The position numbers and the translations under genes are program-made. From Apostichopus japonicus (Eukaryota; Echinodermata; Holothuroidea; Aspidochirotida; Stichopodidae), in contig NC_092577.1 in the NCBI RefSeq assembly GCF_037975245.1, positions 5,795,001 through 5,859,000 on the forward strand: a DNA stretch of 64,000 nt, given 5' to 3'. Within the stretch, counting starts at the first letter, position 1, and each line of letters opens with the position of its first letter. Below are positions 57,501 to 64,000 of this stretch, in pieces. A model generated the notes under the pieces. The model made no database searches. It had not been told where the DNA came from and saw only the letters and a list, made by a program, of their open reading frames with translations.

Positions 57501-59497
57501 ATCTATCGACTGGAATTTTCATTCTATCCTCTTCACAAGGCGCATATCTTTCTCGGCCCAAAACCAAAACTAGTGAAAGAAATGTACGAGATTGGTAAGT
57601 CAAAATGACAGGCAGCAAAAAATGTTCTCAGCTTAATCATTGAAGTACCACCAGCAGTTCTTTAGACGTTACCGACCCACAGCTGGTCTGTGAACATTGA
57701 ATATTGATTTGTTGAAGCTGAATTAATTGCGTTGTGGAATATGGATGTTGGCTGGACTTTCTTAAGTCGACATGCAACAGTCACATAGAACATCCAATTG
57801 GTTAACAACAATTGACAAATCACTTGAAGTAGTTAAAGGATATTCAATTTTGTAAAAAGGAAAATAGCTGTTCTCTTTCATGTTAGTTGTCGTTGTTGCT
57901 GTAATACTGTTGTTGTACCACTGGTGTTGTACCACTGTTGTTGTTTTGCTGTTGTTGTTACTGTAATTATCGCCCAGTGTCGAATTATTTAAGAGACAGA
58001 TGAGCAAAGAGCCTATAGGGGCTCATTGATGAAGGCACACAAAGGTCAATGGGTCTCGGCGAACTCTTCCAATCAGACAGTACAACTTCATATATCCTGG
58101 CGGTGCCTGCCAAACTTAATATGGTGGCATGAGAAGCGAATAACATGGCTTAAGATCACTGAGGATCTGTCGTTGCACTCCTTGTTGTCGCTATGACGAT
58201 GATATTGTTCGTCACTTGGGTATGTTGCCCCGAAGGTAATTAAAATCTCATAACTAAGGAATAAATTGCTTGAATCTGCCTACAGTGATGATGTTACAAC
58301 CCGTTGCGACCGAGTATTTTCATTCTCGCCTCTGATTCGCTGATATGGCATCATGTGATGATCCCTGACAACCCATTATTTTTTTAATTACATATTTTGG
58401 ACTTCATTAGCACGTGCAAATCAATAGAAATGAAAACATTTTGGGAGGGTATGGAGTTAGTAAACAGGGTTCAGTGACCAGTTCAAGGACACTGACAAAG
58501 CATATAATACAATTATAGACAATGCGATTATCAATGTGGCACTAAAAGTCTAATCAGTGGTCTTTTATTGACATGAAAATTATAAATGAAATAAAGATGG
58601 TTCTATTGGTGATTATCTTTATCCACTGTTTTTTTTATATGTCAACACTACTAAAACGCAAATCCATAATTCATTAACCCTAATTCACGATGCATTTGTA
58701 TATCTCCTCTTGTAGTACTCGGAGAGTCGGGTGAATTTAACGTATTAATCCGAAGATGTCCGAATTGTATGGAAAAGTTCGCAAAGTATAGGTTCAAACT
58801 TACGGAGACCAATGTGACCGACGGAGACAGATTTTACATAACATTCAAGAACAATATGATTGAACTTGGCCAAGTCGGTGCTTATTCGCCATTTGTGAGC
58901 TGGGTCGACAGGACCGGTCGACCGCGTGACATTCGTTACATAGGATTTGCAAGTGATGGAATCGTCACCCAATGGCGTATATTCTGTAAGTGAAACATTT
59001 ACACATAAGCCTCTTCAGCTTTCTTAGTTTGATTTAAATCAAGCTGCAGTCACCTTTCTGCAATTGCAAGCTGTTGTTTGTGTTTGAAAACCTACAGTCA
59101 CTTTTCAGCATTTTTAGCTGTTTCTATTATATAATACCATACATCCGCAAAAATACACAAAGTACACACAGTATCCGCTTTCGCTGAAACTAGAGGTGAT
59201 TCGCTTGCCTTGTCATCGTCATAATCGCTTGACATATAAAGATTTCTGCATAGAACTTTGCAGTAAAAATGCCAGATTATTGATTTACTTGTATATTTTA
59301 TACTTCCGTTTCTCATTTTATCCTTAGTTGACTTTCATTGGGTCGACGGGTCACCATGGATATACGAAAATTGGTATCTCACGGAGCCAGATTTGTTCGA
59401 TGACGTTGACGCATGCGTATTTGCTAATTACAAGTACAGCGGCGCTTGGAATGATGACAATTGTAAACACCAGAGACGATTCATTTGTAAGATGTGA
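51373..59497 (+). CDS. Secreted HYR / mucin-like / TILa-EGF-like / C-type lectin protein with an inserted Methyltransf_FA-like domain
   Basis: Exons: 51373-51520, 52885-53115, 53807-55302, 55591-55768, 56457-56663, 57430-57594, 58716-58985, 59328-59497. The phases agree throughout, giving 954 codons plus stop. Domains in order: signal peptide (about 1-22); diverged HYR module (CPDDFQLVIEP...CKFLVTL); about 500 residues rich in Thr/Ser/Glu with many N-x-S/T sites; a TILa/VWC-like plus EGF-like Cys-rich module; the first half of a C-type lectin domain; a Methyltransf_FA-like domain; the second half of the lectin domain with WND and the final Cys. There is no transmembrane segment, so the product is probably secreted. 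Likely roles are carbohydrate or surface binding in extracellular matrix, mucus or immunity; this is inference from domains. An AATAAA lies at 59966-59971. Confidence 0.75.
51521..52884 (+). other. Intron 1 of the lectin-like gene
   Basis: AT-rich. A palindrome-like ATACTATGGTACTGTAATAT stretch at about 52110-52340 repeats 'ACTAT..TTGT' words. No coding exon seen. Confidence 0.55.
52885..53115 (+). CDS. Lectin-like gene exon 2 (HYR-like module)
   Basis: Phase 1 to phase 1. MSCPDDFQLVIEPDEAEIVV then RWEDDTTEE, ending SGCKFLVTLR. The C-P-D-D-(I/F), V-x-W and C-x-F-x-V-T features and about 70-residue length fit a HYR (hyalin repeat) domain, although the centre is diverged. Confidence 0.65.
53116..53806 (+). 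other. Intron 2 of the lectin-like gene
   Basis: No feature recognised beyond the splice sites GTAACG and TCTGCTAG. Confidence 0.6.
53807..55302 (+). CDS. Lectin-like gene exon 3 (1.5-kb Thr/Ser-rich mucin-like exon)
   Basis: One open exon of 1,496 nt, phase 1 to phase 0. It is dominated by Thr, Ser and Glu (DYVTTEDPSATHTD, TTTVSATMED, TIETSTVRPT) with no cysteine until GRDGCVLVNGTIIQ at the end. About a dozen N-x-S/T sequons (NET, NGT, NAT, NKT, NST, NSS, NVT, NQS) are visible. It is expected to be an extended, heavily O- and N-glycosylated stalk. There is no clear tandem repetition, unlike many mucins. Confidence 0.8.
55591..55768 (+). CDS. Lectin-like gene exon 4 (TILa/VWC-like and EGF-like Cys-rich module)
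   Basis: Phase 0 to phase 1. With the end of exon 3 it reads GCVLVNG..., VGGSFTTANCAYSCTCRRQG, TLMCNRKGCDQFQEC: the spacing of a TILa/VWC-type module seen in tectorin- and FCGBP-like proteins. DCYCRKGFYHDGEKC follows, the C-terminal loop of an EGF-like domain. Confidence 0.7.
55769..56456 (+). other. Intron 4 of the lectin-like gene
   Basis: Contains a short duplication (AACCATCAAAAGTTAAAAAC / AACCATCAGAAGTGTAATCA around 56160-56250) and CATC-rich simple sequence (56290-56400). No coding exon. Confidence 0.55.
56457..56663 (+). CDS. Lectin-like gene exon 5 (N-terminal half of C-type lectin domain)
   Basis: Phase 1 to phase 1. DCPDRFITFEDGCYHFHNEK gives the long-form CTLD start with two Cys. 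Then come FDDAQKFCQSMSANLAVIK (helix 1-2 and the first core Cys), EDAFISSLA and VWIGAYRGKTEG. WIG is the conserved strand before the long loop region. The exon ends exactly where the loop begins. Confidence 0.85.
56664..57429 (+). other. Intron 5 of the lectin-like gene
   Basis: Contains a minus-strand tRNA-like fragment (56860-56975). The acceptor for the next exon is a modest TTTAATGGTAG. Confidence 0.5.
56860..56975 (-). mobile_element. tRNA-like SINE fragment
   Basis: The minus strand reads CCCTAGCTTAGTAACTCGTT (A-box-like) and CGAGTTGAACCCGTCC (B-box-like) with tRNA-like spacing. Unlike families A and B. Boundaries are approximate. Confidence 0.4.
57430..57594 (+). CDS. Lectin-like gene exon 6 (N-terminal half of Methyltransf_FA-like domain)
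   Basis: Phase 1 to phase 1, 165 nt. It reads DPVYLTTTGD, IWSPEMPSGIYRLEFSFYPL and HKAHIFLGPKPKLVKEMYEI. The 'F.V....AHI.L.......YEI' pattern is the first half of the farnesoic acid O-methyltransferase (PF12248-type) domain. The acceptor TTTAATGGTAG has a short pyrimidine tract, which fits weak or regulated inclusion. Confidence 0.75.
57595..58715 (+). other. Intron 6 of the lectin-like gene
   Basis: A GTTGTTGTACCACTG-type repeat at about 57890-57960. No coding exon seen. Confidence 0.55.
58716..58985 (+). CDS. Lectin-like gene exon 7 (C-terminal half of Methyltransf_FA-like domain)
   Basis: Phase 1 to phase 1, 270 nt. VLGESGEFNVLIRRCPNCME continues the domain (EI(V)(L/I)G...(N)..IR), then DRFYITFKNNMIELGQVGAY, SPFVSWVD, and DIRYIGFASDGIVTQWRIF. 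The pattern 'F.I.....I..G..G...PF..W.D....(V/I)(R/K)Y(V/I)GF..' is characteristic of the Methyltransf_FA family. The family name comes from arthropod proteins; most members are of unknown activity, and no SAM-binding motif is visible here. Confidence 0.8.
58986..59327 (+). other. Intron 7 of the lectin-like gene
   Basis: No feature recognised beyond GTAAGT and the TTTTATCCTTAG acceptor. Confidence 0.6.
59328..59497 (+). CDS. Lectin-like gene exon 8 (C-terminal half of C-type lectin domain, stop)
   Basis: Enters in phase 1. DFHWVDGSPWIYENWYLTEP, DLFDDVDACVFANYKYSGAW, NDDNCKHQRRFICKM, then TGA at 59495-59497. It contains F.WVDGSP, the NW.L motif, EPD at the position of the EPN/QPD sugar-specificity triplet, the WND motif and the last three core Cys. 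EPD is neither the mannose-type EPN nor the galactose-type QPD, so specificity cannot be predicted. Confidence 0.85.
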
Positions 59498-62429
59498 TTG
59501 GTCAAGGGTTGACTACGTCATCAGCTTGAGAATATAGATATGAATATTTATGATGAAACGTAATAATAATATCACTCATGTCACTGTTAACCGTTAAATG
59601 AAGATGAGTTTTTGTCGCATGGGAGGAGAAGAAAATGATTTTTGATGATTAATACTGCAGTTAAATTTAAAGATTGTAACATTAACTGACTATGATAAAT
59701 ACATGCATGACACACCAGCATACGTACACTCGCTGTTAAAGCAAATTTTCGGGGTATTAATATTTTAATAATACTTATGGAGGTTATGGAGATCCTTATT
59801 AACAAATAGCAATGCAGCTTCATACCTTGTCTAAACAAATCACCATTTTTAAGTTAAACAGCATGAAGTCGACAAGGTGAAAGTAAAGACAAAATATCAA
59901 TCATTTAAGTAATTTGCCTGTGATTAGCATGAAAACAGGGGTAAACGAAACTGTTATATAAATCAAATAAATCAAAACGTGTATTACAATTTAACGATTT
60001 CTTTGTAGTGTGGTGTATAGGCTATATGTTATAAGGCATGTTCAGAGTTTGTATTGAGTTCCTTGGGTCACTCATTGCTCAGAGTATGAACCTTTGCCAT
60101 TTTGTAAGTTCGTTTAGTGTAACATCTATTCATCAGAGTAGTTGTATGATATGTATTTTTCACATTTCCCACCCCAGACTGCCAAACTTGACCCGATACT
60201 CATTAAAAGCTGACTTTATGCCAGCGGTTTTGTTTTTAAAAATACAGCTCATTTAATTTATTGGCTTGTTTTCTTTTGTACTTCCTCGTCTACGTATTCT
60301 CCATCGCTTTTAACACGATACAATATAAATATGTGCAAATATTCCATTTTTTGTTATTAAATATAGGAACGTATATACATTAGAAAAAAGGTTAGTTAGT
60401 AAAGGGTCTTTTTTCTTTAATGATAAATGGTTAGAATATATCATAACGTTAGAAATTATACTCATCAAAACAGATTCGAAATAATTATTGCCAATTATTA
60501 TTGTTTTAAAATTACTAGAATAATTTTTTTAACTGTTACTGAAATAATGTCACAACTGCATTATACCGGAGGTTTTCATATGTCTAGTAACTAAAAGAAA
60601 TATATTTCATAACGTTATTATGGAATGACTAATTACCAATAATGCCAAACAACGTTATACGTCTATGTGGGGGATTCACAACGCGTGGTTGTCAAATGCC
60701 AGTTACGAAACGCACTGACGATATAATACATACGAGTGAATTGGACAGTTGTTTATTTTTTAACTTACATCAGGACTTTGGCCTTAGGATCACAATGATT
60801 ATTTTGTGGCAGTCGTACATACACTGTAAAAAATTTCTCTGTATATTTACAAAAGAAAAGCTGTCAATTAGTTTCCATCTGTTTTTTCATCAGTGTACAA
60901 CAGCAACTGTAAATGCACAACTACGGTTTGTGTAGAAACAGGTTCATTTCTATTTATTCAGGTACAATTTTATGTGGCAACATGGAAAAAGTGATGTAAA
61001 ATTCAAAATACTTTTTGTATATTGGTCGAACTTTTTTCGTTTCTAGACAGAATGCTTCCGTTAATTTACCAAATAACAGTTTGTATACACAGTAAAAAGG
61101 TGTGGTTGAAAGTAAAAGTTATGTATTCAAATGAAGCTGCTATATGTTGGTAAAGTAATTTGTGATCCTGGGCGAATCCTTTGTAGAGAGGAATTTGTTG
61201 TACATGAAAGAGATTTAGATGAAAAAATAAACGTTATACCAAGAGGAACACATTGAGAGAGTCAAATTTACCAAACACACATATCTTTATTTACCAACAT
61301 GCAATCTTGACAGGTGTTTTAAACTTTTAGAATATCATAAACAGCAAATGTGGAATTAGCACTGCAAACAACAATGTAACAATATATTACACTAACATGA
61401 ACAGTTTAGATATCATTCCAAAACAGGGATAAAGTGTGAATTTGTCTACCAGTGCGTTGAAAAACAGTGATATTATCATACTACTACTAAACTATTTCAG
61501 CATATTAATCTGGACTTTCCTGATGATATTAGACTCCCAAAGGTAAAATACTATTTAAGCAAGATTGATAAATGCTGAATAGCAGGGGGTCAATTTACCT
61601 TATGAACCTACCAAGGATACTGCTGTCCATTGTAATTAGCACTCTTACAAAGAGATAGTGTCTAGAATGAAAGAGCAACGACTAAAAAATACTATTCTAT
61701 GACATACTAAAGAAATAAGAAACAAAACAATAACATGAACCTGGAAACCACTTAAGTTGCATTGAAACTGAACCTGAAACAAAAAGCTATTAACAGTGTG
61801 AAACTCAAATACTATTTATATGCTTAGAGTACTTAAAAGGACTTCTTCTAGTAAAAATACTTTATTTCGAATGAGTACAGTTGCTACCCTTGGAAATAAG
61901 CTTTACTGCTATCAGAACAACTCCCAAATCAATAGAAAGAAAAAAGAAAACAGTTAGATTGATGGTCAATGTCAAAGTGATGAAACTTCCATTGAAATGC
62001 TCAGGCACACTGGGATATTTTTTTGATAAAATGAACCCTTTCCAATATATAGAACAATCAGAAAATCTACTTGACAGTGCTCAAATTTGGGATATTTTTA
62101 TATAATTACATCCAACTTGTACTGAAAAAGCTACGAGGTTGTTCTGTACAGAATCATATTTTGTATTTAAGAAAATACAATGTTTGGTTAAAAGACTTCT
62201 GAAGCAAGCAGATTACCTTATTGTTTATTAAGTATTTTAAAAATCAACTTTAAGTTACATTGTAACATGAATCTGTAAAATTTAGTGATTTATAGCAGAA
62301 TAGTTCACAGATTCAGCGCTTTTGAAATGGAGGTATCATTTAACAAAAAGTATACGGCATTAAACAAAACAAAATTAAATGCAGTTAGCTCAAGTAGCTT
62401 AATACTTTTGGCCACATTCACTGCATATC
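59498..62429. other. 3'UTR of the lectin-like gene and intergenic DNA
   Basis: AT-rich, no coding exon recognised. The likely polyadenylation signal AATAAA is at 59966-59971. Noticeably fewer tandem repeats and SINEs than in the C8orf34 introns. Confidence 0.5.
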
Positions 62430-63097
62430 TCACTCTCTACTTTCCTTCATCTGCTCACAAAGAGAAGTTACTTTCGGATTTATACACCATCTGTAAGATT
62501 TCTTTGCCCTAGACCCTCTCCCTGGATCAATCTCGAACAGTATTCTGTAGGGAATAATTTGAAAAAAGTTTCATGAGTCCAATCTATCCTTGTTTACCAA
62601 AAACATCCTAGTGCTTAAAAATTAAATTTATTCAATTTTGGTAATAGTATCCCTAAAATTAGTTAAACTTCACATAAAAGTTATATATAAATATATATAT
62701 ATAAGTAAAAGTTTGTATCCATTTTATTATATATAAACTGTTGTTATTTGCATGCCGTGACAGGTGCACTAGTAGTTTAATGAAAACATTTAATGTTGCA
62801 CAACATTTGTTGGCATTGACAGTTCTTCTTTGCAGTTCTTCTTGCATGATCTCAACAAGATGGAGGAACTGTACTTTGAATGCACCTCCTTTGTTAATCT
62901 GTCAAGAAACTAGGTTTAAACTGTACCTCTGTATGTATTCCATGGTTGCTTGAACCTCGAGCTATGGGATAGCATATGTTGAACACATAGTAGCTCATGA
63001 ACAACATCTTCAACACAGCAGTAATGGATGTAGGATACAGCAGAGGTTCCCGATCAACTGTTATTGCCATTCTGTTTCTAAGAAATGGATTGCAACC
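62430..63097 (-). CDS. Possible minus-strand gene fragment, C-terminal part of an uncharacterised multi-copy family
   Basis: Two exon-like stretches. 63097 down to about 62930, after TTATGTAACAG, reads CNPFLRNRMAITVDREPLLY then ITAVLKMLFMSYYVFNICYP. 62544 down to 62430, after TTCCCTACAG, reads ILFEIDPGRGSRAKKSYRWC, INPKVTSLCEQMKESRE, stop. A 'YYVFNI.YP ... F.(E/I)NP.RG(S/T)K.K ... NPKV.SL' pattern ends many uncharacterised animal proteins I remember from multi-copy, possibly transposon-related families. The exons do not join cleanly in phase, so this may be a decayed copy. Confidence 0.35.
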
Positions 63098-63394
63098 TGT
63101 TACATAAAAACAAAAGTATTTTTTATTAATATCTTAAAGTATAAAAATCCATGGATTATAATTTTAAAAGCAATTTCGTTCAGAAATTATGCAAGAGTAG
63201 CCTGCAAGTGAAACTCTTGCACTCTGGATGAATCCAGTGGTCACCGTGATGCACTTTACTACAAAAAAAGTCAAAACCTGATGATCTAGTGCATAGATAT
63301 GTGAGACCAATCATAGTCTTAGGATAGAGATAAAATGAGTGTTTCAATACCATCTTCTCTATGGTCATGATAGAAGTGACTTTTCAAAGCTGAA

Positions 63395-63522
63395 TAACTT
63401 ACAAAAATTCTGTTGCACTTTTCTTCAGGAAATGCACGTAAATTGAAAATTTGGTTGATTTTGATGAAGCCTGTAGTGACACATCTTTCTAGCTGCAGTA
63501 TCAGAGTGAACACGTAACCATC
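63395..63522 (-). CDS. Possible further minus-strand exon (unidentified)
   Basis: Between TACTCTCTTGCAG and GTAAGT on the minus strand the only open frame reads GYVFTLILQLERCVTTGFIK then INQIFNLRAFPEEKCNRIF. Good splice sites, but its exit phase does not match the next candidate exon at 63097. Family not recognised. Confidence 0.25.
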
Positions 63523-64000
63523 TGCAAGAGAGTAAAAACATATGGAAATTAAAACCTTTCGGAAATGGGTCAGGCTCTCCAACAATACATTACAAATCCG
63601 GTGCCCCTGACTATTCCATCTCAGGTTTAGCTGAAGCCAATCCTATGAAAGGAAAACAATAAAACACTTTTGGTTACATATATATTGACAGATGACAAAT
63701 CATATCAGTTAATACTGTAAGTAGGTTACAGTTTGGCATAATTCATAACACCCACAATCAACACATTCATGCTAAGATCGGGTTAGTATAGCATACAACA
63801 GTGCATACATCAACTGTTCATGATACTTAAAGTAGGCTAGGGGCAATTAGCAGCTCAGGCACAGTTCTGGATGGGTGGGGGTGGGGGGGGGGGAGGAGGG
63901 CTAGGAGGTAGACTTTGCCTGTAAGTTTTTTCTAGCTCGCAATTATCACACTTCCCCTTTACAAAGAAATTTCCTTCAGGAATTTTTTGTATAGTTAACT
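63523..64000. other. Right edge, no feature recognised
   Basis: AT-rich with a G-run near 63878-63893. If the minus-strand fragments are real, this would be intron or upstream sequence of that gene. Confidence 0.4.

Overview
The window is AT-rich, intron-rich animal DNA with canonical GT-AG introns, many microsatellites, SINEs, foldback elements and hAT-type elements. Gene content suggests an invertebrate deuterostome, most likely an echinoderm (possibly a sea cucumber). The reasons are a diverged C8orf34/VEST1 orthologue and a secreted HYR, mucin-like, TILa/EGF-like, C-type-lectin protein that also carries a farnesoic-acid-O-methyltransferase-like domain. The species assignment is inference; no rRNA or mitochondrial marker is present.

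Layout. (1) 443-668, plus strand: the last coding exon of an SLC22-type organic ion transporter, with the rest of the gene off the left edge. (2) 4812-45998, plus strand: a complete orthologue of human C8orf34 (VEST1). I assembled it from 15 coding exons whose splice phases all agree (462 codons plus stop). It has an N-terminal RIIa-like dimerisation/docking domain, then conserved islands separated by low-complexity charged sequence. Its introns hold nearly all the repeats in the window: two tRNA-derived SINE families, a U2-snRNA-headed SINE, a 2.2 kb hAT-like element with a second element nested inside, a truncated non-LTR retrotransposon end, a foldback element and at least eight tandem arrays. 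(3) 51373-59497, plus strand: an eight-exon gene for a secreted lectin-like protein (954 codons plus stop). (4) About 62430-63522, minus strand: weak exon-like fragments resembling the C-terminus of a multi-copy family of uncharacterised animal proteins. No complete model could be built.

The most interesting signal is in gene 3. Its C-type lectin domain is interrupted at a phase-1 intron position by two phase 1-1 exons that together encode a Methyltransf_FA-like domain. Omitting those two exons restores a canonical lectin-domain junction. The gene therefore encodes either a domain nested inside a CTLD or an alternatively spliced cassette. The second notable signal is a SINE whose head matches the 5' end of U2 snRNA (two copies with perfect target-site duplications). 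Diverged antisense relatives of it form a tandem array immediately upstream of the last exon of C8orf34, and each 96-102 bp unit there repeats a 3' splice-site look-alike.

The three genes show no obvious functional link and should be treated as independent neighbours. All calls come from reading the sequence and remembered family features; no search was run.
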